From the NCBI GenBank assembly GCA_965200115.1, contig OZ241336.1:2170001-2234000 (forward strand): 64,000 bases of DNA, in the 5' to 3' direction. Position 1 is the first letter of the stretch, and every line of letters starts with the position of its first letter. This DNA comes from JAPOUP01 sp026708635. GTDB taxonomy: Bacteria; Pseudomonadota; Alphaproteobacteria; Rhodobacterales; Rhodobacteraceae. The position numbers and the translations under genes were made by a program. Of this stretch, positions 19,415 to 29,004 are shown piece by piece. Below the pieces are notes generated by a model. The model saw only the letters and a list, made by a program, of their open reading frames with translations. It did no database searches and had not been told where the DNA came from.

Positions 19415-19575
19415 TTGATTGAACGCGATCTTAGCGCCACCATCGGTTCAGTCACTTCCTCGCCGGAAGTCGACCACCTCGTTGACCTCGTGACCTCACT
19501 TCGGCAGAATGATTGCGTCACAATCGACGGATGGCCGATTGTCCAAAAAAGAATCGGAAAATGGAGCGCGATGGT

Positions 19576-19818
19576 ATGGCAAGCGTCACGATCCGCGATC
19601 TGAACGAAGACGTGAGGACGCGCCTGCGGGTTCGGACAGCGGGTCGCGGCCGGCCCATGGAAGATGAGGCGGGGCGAATCCCGCGGAACGCGGTTGGTCG
19701 AAGGCCGGGCTCCCGGAACCTCGCCAGCGTCATCCGCTCACACTTGGAGCCGGATAACGGGATGGATCCGGAATTGCCCGCGCGCGAACCTGGACGCCAG
19801 CCTCCATCCTTCGATTGA
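19576..19818 (+). CDS. FitA-type antitoxin, degenerating
   Basis: 80 residues starting MASVTIRDLNEDVRTRLRVR, the ribbon-helix-helix N-terminus of FitA/VapB-type antitoxins. It ends ELPAREPGRQPPSFD, the usual toxin-binding tail. The middle (RGRPMEDEAGRIPRNAVGRR) has drifted from the expected SMEEEAR(x)ILR-like helix. It would bind operator DNA and neutralise the PIN toxin encoded next. The next gene is broken, so this copy may be an orphan. Confidence 0.6.
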   Translation: MASVTIRDLNEDVRTRLRVRTAGRGRPMEDEAGRIPRNAVGRRPGSRNLASVIRSHLEPDNGMDPELPAREPGRQPPSFD

Positions 19819-19832
19819 ACGGGTCGGCGGCC

Positions 19833-20093
19833 GTGAATGCGTTACCTGACACCAACGTGGTATCCGAACCGATCCGCAAGGCGCCGGAACCTTCCGTCGC
19901 GACATGGGCCACAGGTCTGCCTGCGGAAATTCTGTCTTTCTCCGCCGTCGGCGAAGCGGAGTTACGCTATGGCGCGGCCATCCCGCCCGCGGACCGGCGT
20001 CGGGAAACGCCAGTCGCGGATATTGAGCGCATGTTGCGGGCCTTTGCCGGACGGACCCCCGTGAGGCCCGGCATCTCGGTGACCGGCGGATGA
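19833..20093 (+). pseudogene. FitB/VapC-type PIN-domain toxin, truncated
   Basis: The reading frame from GTG 19833 gives ALPDTNVVSEPIRKAPEPSV and LSFSAVGEAELRYGAA, the first two acidic positions of a PIN-domain ribonuclease. Similarity stops after MLRAFAGR, about 60% of the way in. The frame then ends GISVTGG without the last catalytic Asp region. A full FitB has about 140 residues. The 3' end overlaps dgoK by 4 nt, so the dgo genes appear to have been joined to the decayed toxin. Confidence 0.6.
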
Positions 20094-21004
20094 GCGACCT
20101 ATCGCGCGGGGCCGACTGGATCGCCGTCGACTGGGGTACCTCGAAATTGCGTGCCTGGTCCATGACCGACGCGGGCGAGACGATCGACCATGTGTCTTCC
20201 GACAGCGGAATGGCGACGCTGGAGCCAGACGAATTCGAACCGGCCCTGCTGAAAGCCGTCTCGCAATGGCTCGATGGTGGCGGGACGCCGGTCATCGCCT
20301 GTGGAATGGTCGGTGCCAGGCAGGGATGGATCGAAGCGCCCTACACGGCCGTTCCCTGCCCGGTGGGCTCGGCGGAAATCGTCACCGCCCCGACCGCCAA
20401 CCCACATCTCAACGCGGGAATCATCCCGGGCGTCTGCCAGAACGACCCGCCCGACGTGATGCGTGGAGAGGAAACCCAGATCGCCGGATACCTTGCGGGC
20501 GATCCCGGGTTCGACGGGGTGCTATGCCTACCCGGAACACATACCAAGTGGGTTCATGTCTCGGCATGCGAAATAGTCAGCTTCCGGACTTTCATGACGG
20601 GCGAGCTGTTCGGACTGCTCTGCGGGAAGTCCGTTCTACGACATTCCGTGGATACCGATGAATGGGACACCGACGCGTTCACCGGCGCGCTGGACGTCAC
20701 CCGTTCACGTCCCGAATCGCTGGCGGCGCAGCTGTTCAGGCTTCGCGCCGAGGGGCTTCTGCGTGACCAGTCCAAGGCGACCGCGCGCGCGCGTCTCGCC
20801 GGTCTGCTGGTGGGCGCCGAGCTCGCGGCCGCGAGATCCTACTGGCTGGGCCAGAATGTCGCGTTGATCGGCGCGCCGGACCTGACGTCCATCTACGCTG
20901 GCGCGCTGCGCGCGCAGGGCGTCAACCCCATGGTGACTGACGGCAACGAAATGACGCTGGCGGGGCTGACCCGGGTCCGCAAGTCACGGATGGAACGTGC
21001 ATGA
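20090..21004 (+). CDS. dgoK: 2-dehydro-3-deoxygalactonokinase
   Basis: A 304-residue kinase that phosphorylates 2-keto-3-deoxygalactonate in the De Ley-Doudoroff galactose pathway. It has the ASKHA-type phosphate-1 loop IAVDWGTSKLRAW (about 11-23), the second loop LCLPGTHTKWVHV (about 145-157) and the GVCQNDPPDVMRGEETQ block. It is coupled to dgoA by an ATGA overlap. Confidence 0.93.
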   Translation: MSDLSRGADWIAVDWGTSKLRAWSMTDAGETIDHVSSDSGMATLEPDEFEPALLKAVSQWLDGGGTPVIACGMVGARQGWIEAPYTAVPCPVGSAEIVTAPTANPHLNAGIIPGVCQNDPPDVMRGEETQIAGYLAGDPGFDGVLCLPGTHTKWVHVSACEIVSFRTFMTGELFGLLCGKSVLRHSVDTDEWDTDAFTGALDVTRSRPESLAAQLFRLRAEGLLRDQSKATARARLAGLLVGAELAAARSYWLGQNVALIGAPDLTSIYAGALRAQGVNPMVTDGNEMTLAGLTRVRKSRMERA

Positions 21005-21606
21005 GGCGTTCGCTTATCGCCATACTCCGCGGCATGGAGCCGTCGCGGGCCGTCGCTGTGGCGGAAGTCCTGATCAACGCGGGCATCACCCGAATCGAAG
21101 TGCCCCTCAACTCCCCCGATCCGCTCGAGAGCGTCGCGGCCATCGCCGCGGTTTATGGGTCACGGGCCCTGATCGGTGCGGGGACCGTTCTGTCCGTTGA
21201 CGAGGTTACCCGCGTACGGAGGGCCGGAGGGCGGCTGATCGTTTCGCCGAATTGCCACAGGAAGGTCATTGAGACGACACGCGGGTATGGCCTTCAGAGC
21301 TGGCCGGGCGTGATGACGCCTACGGAAGCATTTGACGCCCTGCGCTGGGGCGCCACCGGCCTCAAGCTGTTTCCCGCGTCCCTGGTTGGCCTTGGGGGAC
21401 TGAGCGCGATGCGCGCCGTCCTTCCCGCCGAGACCGCGATTCTGGCTGTTGGGGGAGTGGGCCCGGACAATTTCGCCGAATGGATTGACGCGGGCGCGAG
21501 CGGATTCGGTGTCGGCTCGTCGCTTTACTCTCCGAACATGGGCATCGATGAAATCGCAACCCGCGCCCGCGATGCCGTTACCGCCTATGACGAAGCGCTG
21601 CGATAA
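21001..21606 (+). CDS. dgoA: 2-dehydro-3-deoxy-6-phosphogalactonate aldolase
   Basis: A 201-residue class I aldolase of the KDPG/KDPGal family, splitting KDPGal into pyruvate and glyceraldehyde 3-phosphate. RRSLIAILRGMEP opens the TIM barrel, RIEVPLNSP holds the catalytic Glu, and GATGLKLFPASLVG holds the Schiff-base Lys. It acts on the product of DgoK. No galactonate dehydratase (dgoD) lies in the window. Confidence 0.93.
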   Translation: MRRSLIAILRGMEPSRAVAVAEVLINAGITRIEVPLNSPDPLESVAAIAAVYGSRALIGAGTVLSVDEVTRVRRAGGRLIVSPNCHRKVIETTRGYGLQSWPGVMTPTEAFDALRWGATGLKLFPASLVGLGGLSAMRAVLPAETAILAVGGVGPDNFAEWIDAGASGFGVGSSLYSPNMGIDEIATRARDAVTAYDEALR

Positions 21607-21763
21607 CGGACGCTTCCCGTCAAGCCGGAGGGTGCGCTTGGCCGACCCGCTGGCCCGGCCGCGTCCCGACTGATCGCCATTGTTTCCAATACGACTGGAT
21701 ACCGGGCGATCCGGCTGCGTCCACAGCTCACTTCCGCGGCTGAACGACCCGGCCTTCGGGGCC

Positions 21764-22672
21764 TCACGGCCATTTCGCGACCGGAGGAAGACTCATCAGG
21801 ACGGCATCGGGGTCATGGCCCGTCGCCAACCCGAATTTCGTGCCCCGATCGTAGAGGAGGTTGAATTCAACATAGAGACCGCGATGCGCGAGCTGCACCT
21901 CGCGGTCGGCCCCGGTCCAGGACATCGACCGACGGGCCTCGACGGCACCGAGAAACGCCGGCAGGAACCCACGTCCCACATCCTGGGTAAACGCGAAATC
22001 GGCTTCCCAGTCGCCGGAGTTGAGATCATCGAAAAAAATCCCTCCCACACCCCGTGCCCTCCCTCTGTGCCGGACGAGGAAATACTCGTCCGCCCAAGCT
22101 TTGAACCGATCATAATATTCAGGCGAATGCCGGTCACAACGCTCCCTTAGCACCGCGTGAAAAGCCTTCGTGTCCTCCTCGTACTCTATGCAGGGATTGA
22201 GGTCAGTCCCGCCACCAAACCACCACGCGTGAGGGGTCCAGAACATTCGGGTGTTCATATGCACCGCCGGCGTATGGGGGTTCCGCATGTGCGCGACAAG
22301 GCTTATGCCCGAAGCCCAGAAACGGGGATCCATGTCGATGCCCGGAACGCCACGGGCGGTCATGGCCGCACGCGCGGCCTCGCCAAGTTCCCCGTGGACC
22401 GTTGAGACGTTGACCCCGACCTTCTCGAACACGCGACCGTCCCGCATCACGCTCATGCGTCCGCCACCCCCGTCCAGCCCGGCTTCGGTCTTCCGCCTGG
22501 ACTCCCTGACGTGGAACCGACCGGGCGTAACGTCCGCGAAAGGACCGGTGACCTGGCTGTCCTCGGTCTCCTCAAACGCCGACACGATCCTGTCACGGAG
22601 GCCGTTAAACCAAGCCGATGCGCGGGCCTTTCGCCCGTCGAAGGCATCACCCATGACTGATTCACTCTCCAT
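21764..22672 (-). CDS. hemF: Oxygen-dependent coproporphyrinogen III oxidase
   Basis: A 302-residue aerobic enzyme that converts coproporphyrinogen III to protoporphyrinogen IX, feeding both haem and bacteriochlorophyll. Signature blocks are VHMNTRMFW, WWFGGGTDLNP and GVGGIFFDDLNSGDWE. I start at MESESVMGDAF (22670-22672); MGDAF six codons later is an alternative. The long ORF further upstream has no homology. Confidence 0.95.
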   Translation of the reverse strand: MESESVMGDAFDGRKARASAWFNGLRDRIVSAFEETEDSQVTGPFADVTPGRFHVRESRRKTEAGLDGGGGRMSVMRDGRVFEKVGVNVSTVHGELGEAARAAMTARGVPGIDMDPRFWASGISLVAHMRNPHTPAVHMNTRMFWTPHAWWFGGGTDLNPCIEYEEDTKAFHAVLRERCDRHSPEYYDRFKAWADEYFLVRHRGRARGVGGIFFDDLNSGDWEADFAFTQDVGRGFLPAFLGAVEARRSMSWTGADREVQLAHRGLYVEFNLLYDRGTKFGLATGHDPDAVLMSLPPVAKWP

Positions 22673-22773
22673 GCTAGCTTCGACGATACCCGGCCCCGTC
22701 CCCACGTCGGGCCGACTCCCCGTAAAGCCGGAGTTCCGCAAGGGCAAGGCCGCCGGAATTCACCATCCGGGCG

Positions 22774-23586
22774 TCAGTGTACCGGCGCGTCAACGGAATC
22801 GATCAGCGTTCGTCCGCCGTCAACGGTGATCGTATGGCCGGTGATGAATCCCGATCCCCCCGACGCAAGGAACTGTGCGGCCTGGGCCGCCTCGGCGGCG
22901 CTCGCGATCCTACCCAGCGGCGTATGGCTGATGATGTCACTACGGCCAAGTCTGTCCTCTTTGAGCGCCTCCTGCAGACTCGCGCTCATCATACTGCCGA
23001 ACGAAACCGCGTTGACCCGGATCCTGTGGGGTGCCAGCGCCACCGCCATGGAGCGGGTCATCTGGTCGAGCGCGGCGCAGCTGACGGAGTACGCCAGCAG
23101 TCTGGGATGCGCGCGGCGCGACGCTATGGAACTGACGTTCACGATCGAACCCGCTGTCGCTCTGTCACGACCGTCCTCCTCCGCCTGACCGATCATGCGG
23201 ATCGCGACGGCCTGGGTGAGACGGAGACTCGTCATCAGGTTCCGCTCGATCAGCGCGGGCATGGCATCGGCATCCGGATCCAGCGGATCGGATAGCATCA
23301 CGTGATGGCAGGCATTGACCAGGATGTCCACGCGGTCGAAGGCATCGATCGTGGCTGACAGCAGGTTCGTGATCGAAAGCTTCTTCCGGATGTCGCCGAC
23401 AAAGCAGCGAATGTTCGACCCCTCCTTCCGGGCCTGCTCGCCGACCTCCCTTGCCAGCTGCTTTTCATCCAGATCCGCGAAGACGACGTTCGCTTTCTGA
23501 TCGGCGAAGTGTCTGGCGATGGCGAGACCGACCCCATTGGCGGCCCCGGTGACCACCGCGGTCTTTCCGGCGATTGAAAAGGTCAT
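22774..23586 (-). CDS. SDR-family protein without the usual catalytic lysine
   Basis: 270 residues. The N-terminal Rossmann signature is GAANGVGLAIARHFADQ (about 15-31). The dinucleotide-binding region and NVSSIASRR (Ser) are present. Classical short-chain dehydrogenases have YxxxK; here the segment reads AYSVSCAALDQM, with Cys where Lys is expected. The tail GGSGFITGHTITVDGGRTL is typical. Either it uses different chemistry, binds a ligand without catalysis, or belongs to a branch that lost the Lys. ATG 23584-23586 (MTFSIAGKTAVVTG) is chosen over an upstream extension. The substrate is unknown. Confidence 0.85.
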   Translation of the reverse strand: MTFSIAGKTAVVTGAANGVGLAIARHFADQKANVVFADLDEKQLAREVGEQARKEGSNIRCFVGDIRKKLSITNLLSATIDAFDRVDILVNACHHVMLSDPLDPDADAMPALIERNLMTSLRLTQAVAIRMIGQAEEDGRDRATAGSIVNVSSIASRRAHPRLLAYSVSCAALDQMTRSMAVALAPHRIRVNAVSFGSMMSASLQEALKEDRLGRSDIISHTPLGRIASAAEAAQAAQFLASGGSGFITGHTITVDGGRTLIDSVDAPVH

Positions 23587-23602
23587 TGCGTTTCGGAACT
23601 CC

Positions 23603-24613
23603 CTATTCCGTTCTAAAACCCTGGCGTCCGGAGGCGCCGTCGGCAACGGGCCGCTCGGCCGCGAGCACCTTGAACCGTCCGTTTCCCGTGATCTCAAAGG
23701 ACTTCCGAAATCTGCGACGTAGTTTCGGTTCATAAGGGAGGTGACGATTGGCCACCAGCCAGAGACGCCCGGATCGACGCAGAAGGCGCGCCGCCGCCTC
23801 AATGAACGCGTAACCCTGTGACAGGTCGACCCTTCGGCCGGAATGAAACGGCGGATTCGTGACAATCCCGTCAAGAGGCGGAAATACGGAAAATGAACTG
23901 ACGTCCGCCCAATGGAACCGGGCACGCGGATCATCGACGTTCCTTCGGGCACGGCCAAGCGCCATGCATTCGGCCTCGACAAGGTGAAGCTCGCTCACAC
24001 CGTCCCGAGAGAGAACGGCACGCGAGAGATAACCCCATCCGGCGCCAAGATCCGCCATCCGTTTCGGAAGGCGCCCGGGCAGGGCGTTTGCCAACATCTC
24101 GGATCCGGGATCGGCGCCATCGATCGAAAAGTCGCCGGGAGCCGTGAGAAAGCCGTCAGCCGATGGCTCTTCCGTCCAGACCCAATCGTCAAAACACCCC
24201 CCATCAAAGGAAAACAGCCTGCCATGCGCCTTGCGGAACACGAAACCCATGTTCGCTCGCTGGCGAATCTCCCGTATCAGGCTTTCAACACCGTCGGTTT
24301 TCTCCCCGTCGACCACGATCGTTCCCTCGGTCACCGCCGAGGCCCCGGCGATGAGCTGACGACATCCCGCCCGGGATCTCGGAAGAAAGACGATCGACAG
24401 GCTGTATGGTCCCTTCGGCGCGGTACCGGTCTCGTACCCCTGTGCGACGAAGGCGTCATGATCCGGCCGGAACCCCTGGATGACATGCACCCGGTCCATG
24501 GGAAATCCGCCAAGCTCCATATCACGGGGTGGACGGAACACGCCGATCCTGCCGCTGGCCGGCAACACGAGGGTACCGTTCTCAAGTGCGCGCGTCAGGC
24601 GGACAGCGGACAT
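23603..24613 (-). CDS. rsmC: 16S rRNA guanine-N2 methyltransferase, RsmC-like
   Basis: 336 residues with two tandem methyltransferase-like halves as in RsmC. The N-terminal half is degenerate. The C-terminal half binds SAM through ADLGAGWGYLSRAVL and carries the catalytic NPPFH motif of N2-guanine methyltransferases, close to GIVTNPPFHSGRRVDLSQGY. E. coli RsmC methylates G1207. MSAVRLTRALENG (24611-24613) is the likely start. It lies between clpS and the SDR gene on the same strand. Confidence 0.85.
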   Translation of the reverse strand: MSAVRLTRALENGTLVLPASGRIGVFRPPRDMELGGFPMDRVHVIQGFRPDHDAFVAQGYETGTAPKGPYSLSIVFLPRSRAGCRQLIAGASAVTEGTIVVDGEKTDGVESLIREIRQRANMGFVFRKAHGRLFSFDGGCFDDWVWTEEPSADGFLTAPGDFSIDGADPGSEMLANALPGRLPKRMADLGAGWGYLSRAVLSRDGVSELHLVEAECMALGRARRNVDDPRARFHWADVSSFSVFPPLDGIVTNPPFHSGRRVDLSQGYAFIEAAARLLRRSGRLWLVANRHLPYEPKLRRRFRKSFEITGNGRFKVLAAERPVADGASGRQGFRTE

Positions 24614-24632
24614 GGGGAACGCGCGGGGTGCG

Positions 24633-24974
24633 CTATTCCCTTTCCATCGTACACTGCAATGGATGCTGGTGGCGTCGCGCAAACTCCATTACCTGGCCCA
24701 CCTTGGTCTCGGCGATCTCGAAAGCGAATACGCCGACCACGGCGACGCCCTTCTTGTGCACGGTGAGCATGAGTTCGAACGCCTGGGCATGACTCATGCC
24801 GAAAATACGCTCCAGCACATGCACGACGAATTCCATTGGGGTGAAATCATCGTTGAGAAGGAGGACCTTATACAGAGGCGGACGCTTGGTCCTGGTTTCC
24901 CGCTGGACCAATACCCCAGAGTCTCCGTCGTCGCCACTAGCCCTTTCCTTATTGCCGTACGGGAGTTTTGTCAC
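24633..24974 (-). CDS. clpS: ATP-dependent Clp protease adaptor
   Basis: About 113 residues. The core LYKVLLLNDDFTPMEFVVHVL and HKKGVAVVGVFAFEIAETKV is diagnostic of ClpS. ClpS delivers N-degron substrates to ClpAP through a pocket that includes the NDDFTPMEFV loop. An ATG gives a longer 139-residue form, but GTG 24972-24974 has GGAG at nine bases and yields a family-typical length. clpA is not in the window. Confidence 0.9.
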   Translation of the reverse strand: MTKLPYGNKERASGDDGDSGVLVQRETRTKRPPLYKVLLLNDDFTPMEFVVHVLERIFGMSHAQAFELMLTVHKKGVAVVGVFAFEIAETKVGQVMEFARRHQHPLQCTMERE

Positions 24975-25101
24975 ACTGGAACGCTCCGAAAATGGACTCT
25001 GCCTTTCCGATGCCGAATATATATGCGATTGACCACATGGTGAAAGAGGCAATTCAAATGCGGATTATACGGCCACCGTCTCGGAACCGAAGCGCTGGAC
25101 G

Positions 25102-25803
25102 ATGACCGCGCGGCTGACGGCGATAGCTTTCGACGCCGACGACACGCTCTGGCATAACGAGCAGTACTTCAGGCTGACCCAGGACAGGTTCTGCGACCTG
25201 CTGCGCGACTTCACCGAACCGGACTGCCTGTCGGAACGGCTTCTGGAGGCGGAACGGCGCAATCTCGGGCATTATGGCTTCGGAATTAAGGGTTTCGTGC
25301 TGACGATGATTGAAACCGCCATTGAGGTCACTGACCGGCGCGTGTCCGCGGACGTCATCCAGGAGATAATCGCCGCGGGTCAGGATATGCTGCGGCATCC
25401 CATCGAGCTTCTGCCGCATGCCCGCGAGGCCGTCGAGGCGCTGGCGGGGCACTACCGTGTGATGCTTGTCACCAAAGGCGACCTCCTGGATCAGGAACGC
25501 AAGCTTGCGCAGTCGGGTCTCGGTGATCTGTTCGAAAATATTGAGATCGTCTCCAACAAGACACCGTCGGTCTATCGGGAGATATTCGCCCGCCACGCGA
25601 CGCGCCCCGAAAATGCCATGATGGTCGGCAATTCGATCAGATCCGACGTGCTTCCGATGATCGAGGCCGGAGGTTGGGGGGTCTATGTTCCCCACAGTCC
25701 GGTTTGGGCTCTCGAACACGAGGCCCCTCCCACGGGGCATGCCCGCTACCGCGAAATCCCGGATCTGGGCGGGCTTCCGCCGCTTGTGGCCGAACTCGGC
25801 TGA
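25102..25803 (+). CDS. HAD-superfamily hydrolase, YjjG-like
   Basis: 233 residues. Motif I is IAFDADDTLWHNE (nucleophile and acid/base Asp, about 8-20), motif II lies in VMLVTKGD, and motif IV in MVGNSIRSDVLPMIEAGGWG. A helical cap falls between motifs I and II. Members are mostly nucleotide or sugar phosphatases of the cytoplasm; the substrate cannot be told from sequence. It is transcribed away from clpS, and the 127 bases between them should hold both promoters. Confidence 0.88.
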   Translation: MTARLTAIAFDADDTLWHNEQYFRLTQDRFCDLLRDFTEPDCLSERLLEAERRNLGHYGFGIKGFVLTMIETAIEVTDRRVSADVIQEIIAAGQDMLRHPIELLPHAREAVEALAGHYRVMLVTKGDLLDQERKLAQSGLGDLFENIEIVSNKTPSVYREIFARHATRPENAMMVGNSIRSDVLPMIEAGGWGVYVPHSPVWALEHEAPPTGHARYREIPDLGGLPPLVAELG

Positions 25804-26042
25804 TCCCGGGCGGTTCCGGCAGGCCCCTATGCCGCGAAAATCCGTCCGTGGAGTATTTGGCCAAACGGAAAGGACCACATATGGTATGAGAAATTAACTA
25901 CCCATGAACATGAAGTGTTTGGTGTCCGAATCTAGCGTCTAAAGCCAGCTTCCTGACTTATCTAGCTTTTTTGTCTTCACAATCCGGATTACCGTGCTAT
26001 GTTCCCGGCCAAGTAAAGTCGGGTCAAATCAGGCGGGGGCGC

Positions 26043-27428
26043 ATGATTTCCACGGAGTGGCAGCGTCTGCTGAGATTTGTGTGCTTGGGAATATTGGTTC
26101 CATGCATACTGTACTGCATCGGCCTGACGGCGCATTCGGCACCCTATGCGGCGATGGTGATGGACAACCGAACCGGCGAGGTTCTTCACTCCCGCAATGC
26201 GGATACGCGGTTACACCCCGCCTCGCTTACCAAAATGATGACGTTATATGTCGTGTTCGACGCCGTGGAGCGCGGTGAGATCGGTCTGGATACCGTCGTC
26301 ACCATTTCCGGAAAGGCGGCGTCGGAGGAACCGTCGAAACTCGGGCTGAAGCGCGGCCAGAGGATCAAGCTGCGGTACCTGATCCGGGCGGCCGCGGTCA
26401 GATCGGCGAACGACGCGGCGACGGCGCTCGCCGAAGCCGTGTCCGGGAGTGAGGCCGAATTCGCCCGGCGCATGAACTGGACGGCCAAAGCGCTGGGTAT
26501 GAACAAGACGAATTTCAGGAACGCCCATGGGCTTACCGAGGCCGGGCACCTCTCCACCGCGCGGGACATGACAATCCTCGGTCGGCATCTATTTTACGAC
26601 CATCCCGACTACTACAACATCTTCAAGCGTCGGTCGACGCATGCCGGAATACGCGAAGTGCGCAATACCAACCGAAAGTTCCTTAACGCCTACCGAGGCG
26701 CGGACGGCATCAAGACGGGATACACCCGTGCGGCGGGTTTCAACCTTGTCGCTTCGGCGAGCCGCAGCCAGACCCGTATCATAGCGACGGTGTTCGGCGG
26801 TCAGTCGGTTGCGCAGCGCAACGCGAAGATGGCCGAGCTGCTTGATCTGGGTTTCCGTCGAGCGCCGGCCCAGGCACGTGAACGCCGGCCCGCGAGACCC
26901 GATCACTCGTTCATGCCCGCCGGTAAAATCAAACGCACCAACCTCGCGGTAGCCCGAAGTCCGTTTCCCGTGCCGCGGCCGACGGCGGCGGGCGGAGAAA
27001 CGCCTGAGGTCATGGCCGCGCGGTCCGACGTTGCGGAAAGTATAGAACGGGCGATCAAGATCGCGCGGAACGAACCGCTGGAACAGCCTACCGCCACGTC
27101 AGTGCCGCAGCAGGTCACCGCCAAGCCAGACAGCGACACGGCACCTGGGGAATTGGCCCCTGTGGTCGTTACCCGGGACAGGGATATAGGTGACCGGCAC
27201 TGGGGAATTAACATCGGCCAGTTCGCCACCCGCTACCAGGCCGAGCGTGCGCTCATCAAGACAGCCCTCACCGAACTTGGCACGCTCGACGACCTGCGTC
27301 GCAAGGTCTCCAGTAGCGCGAGGGGTCATGACGCGAATTTCGTCGGCATGACCCGACAGGGCGCCGCACGGGCCTGCCAGCGGCTGAAGGCGCGGAGCAT
27401 CGACTGCAAGACATTGGAACTGAACTGA
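26043..27428 (+). CDS. D-alanyl-D-alanine carboxypeptidase with C-terminal SPOR domain
   Basis: A 461-residue low-molecular-weight penicillin-binding protein (PBP5/6, peptidase S11). A signal anchor occupies about residues 10-30. Active-site motifs are SLTK (near 60), SAN in AAVRSANDAAT, and KTG in DGIKTGYTRAAGF. A linker rich in Arg, Pro and Ala follows. Then comes a SPOR-like domain (about 385-461; WGINIGQFATRYQAERALIK), which binds denuded septal peptidoglycan. It trims pentapeptides in the periplasm. Start ATG 26043 follows a GGGGGC purine-rich stretch; the frame opens 24 codons earlier. Confidence 0.92.
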   Translation: MISTEWQRLLRFVCLGILVPCILYCIGLTAHSAPYAAMVMDNRTGEVLHSRNADTRLHPASLTKMMTLYVVFDAVERGEIGLDTVVTISGKAASEEPSKLGLKRGQRIKLRYLIRAAAVRSANDAATALAEAVSGSEAEFARRMNWTAKALGMNKTNFRNAHGLTEAGHLSTARDMTILGRHLFYDHPDYYNIFKRRSTHAGIREVRNTNRKFLNAYRGADGIKTGYTRAAGFNLVASASRSQTRIIATVFGGQSVAQRNAKMAELLDLGFRRAPAQARERRPARPDHSFMPAGKIKRTNLAVARSPFPVPRPTAAGGETPEVMAARSDVAESIERAIKIARNEPLEQPTATSVPQQVTAKPDSDTAPGELAPVVVTRDRDIGDRHWGINIGQFATRYQAERALIKTALTELGTLDDLRRKVSSSARGHDANFVGMTRQGAARACQRLKARSIDCKTLELN

Positions 27429-27710
27429 GCGGCCGAAAGCAAGCGATTAAAGGGAGACGGAAAACGCCCGCTGGAACCGCGACCCACATTCCCCTATAGT
27501 CGGGCATACATACAAGGACCGCGGTTGGCGTAAGCGGTGCCACTCGGCCAGGCATCGGCGGTTCGGCTGGATGGAGCGTCGCCCTCCGGAACGGGATGCC
27601 AGGCGTCGACGCGGGTAATGGGAAAAAGCGAAAAGGAGTTCAGTTCCAGGGGTTCGCAAAAAGCCGGAAATGATATGCCCCCATTCGTTAGGTAACACCG
27701 ATCATCACAC

Positions 27711-27787
27711 GGTCCCGTAGCTCAGCTGGATAGAGTGTTCGCCTCCGAAGCGAAAGGTCGCGCGTTCGAATCGCGCCGGGACCGCCA
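27711..27787 (+). tRNA. tRNA-Arg (anticodon CCG)
   Basis: A 77-nt cloverleaf with encoded CCA. The acceptor stem pairs GGTCCCG with CGGGACC. The D-arm is AGCTCAGCTGGATAGAG, the anticodon loop CTCCGAA (anticodon CCG, reading CGG), and the T-loop GTTCGAATC. The 1.2 kb after its 3' end is filled with transposase fragments, as often happens downstream of tRNA genes used as insertion sites. Confidence 0.95.
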
Positions 27788-28067
27788 TTTTCCCCCACCA
27801 AGAGAACACGGACAGCAATCCCCTGTCACGGCACGGAAGCCGGATTCATAGCAGTCAACATCAATCAGCCACCATACTCGGAGATAAGCGGAGCCTATGC
27901 GCTTCAACTGACTATGGCAGCGGTATCATTCGTGGATGAGTCCGGTATTGGGGAATGCGGACGGATGTACGGTCCGGGACCTGTAGCGCCTGGTCCGTTA
28001 CCTTCGTTTCCTACCAGCCCCGTAGAGGTAGATGTAGGGTCTCAGGGCTGGACGGAACGGAAAACCG

Positions 28068-28387
28068 TCATAAGGATCGGGATTCCTTGATGCACCGATA
28101 GATCGTCGCGGGATGGACGCCGGACGTCCTCGCGACTGAGGGGATCGACCGGCCGGCCTTGACGAGTCCGTGAGCGCAGGTCGCGTCCGCCTCCGCCCAC
28201 GTCGGCGGGTCGGTCCCGACATTCCCCAGAGCCGATCCCTGACGCGCGAAATGGTCTGTCTGCCTGTCCCGAACCGTCGAGCGATCGAGGAGATCGTCTC
28301 ACCGTTCCGGTTCCTTCCTGGAATCGTTGCCACAGCCGCGCCGTCGGGGACATCAAGACAGACCACGAACCACCAATCAAGGCTCAA
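28068..28387 (-). pseudogene. Recombinase-like helix-turn-helix remnant
   Basis: Two frames on the minus strand each encode an HTH-like segment. One is ETISSIARRFGTGRQTISRV (within 28300-28387). The other is LVKAGRSIPSVARTSGVHPA, which continues TIYRCIK and ends at 28068. The second resembles the C-terminal HTH of serine resolvase/invertases. They lie in different frames with no catalytic domain, so this is a broken fragment of a mobile-element recombinase. Confidence 0.4.
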
Positions 28388-28732
28388 GCCGGAAGTCGGT
28401 GCAAAATTCCGGACACACTCCGCGCCGCCACGACTTTCCCGCGCTATGGTGAGCGTGTCGTCTCGCGGCCGGATCGGGTATCGAGGCGGCGGGTTCTAAC
28501 CGGCTTTCCGCCGTCAGGAAAAATCAGCGCGGGATGATCCAGCCGCACCGCGCGAACCTGTTGACCCCGCGGGATCCGGGGCTTGGGTTGGGGGGATGGA
28601 TGAACGGCGGAACGCGATCGCGATCGCCGAGATCAAAGGCAACATGACCGCGATGCGCGCGGAGAACGACGCGATGGAATCACGGATTGATGCCAGCCTC
28701 GCCAGGATGAGGGCGGACATGGCCAGCTCTCG

Positions 28733-28969
28733 AAGAGCGCAAAGGCGAAGGCCGACACCAAGCTCGCCGACGGCCTGCCCGCGCACAGCCTGCGCACCCC
28801 GCTCGACGACCTCGGCACCCTGACGCTCAACCGGCTGCGCCTGCCGGGCCACGGCGACAGCCAGCTGACCGCCGTAACGACGCCCACCCCGGTCCAGGAA
28901 CGGGCCTTCGGGCTTCTCGGAGTGAGGCCGGACCGGAACGTTCCCATAAGGATGACAGGTCCGATGTAG
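28733..28969 (+). pseudogene. IS1634-type transposase, C-terminal fragment
   Basis: A frame without its own start reads LGTLTLNRLRLPGHG, then TPTPVQERAFGLLGV, to a stop at 28967-28969. This is the typical C-terminal tail of IS1634/IS4-related transposases. Upstream, a different frame from ATG 28596 encodes a short charged helix (AEIKGNMTAMRAENDAMESR) unrelated to the tail. The two look joined by deletion. Confidence 0.5.
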
Positions 28970-29004
28970 GCCACCGAGCCGGAAAGCCGTTCAAAAACAG
29001 CGGG

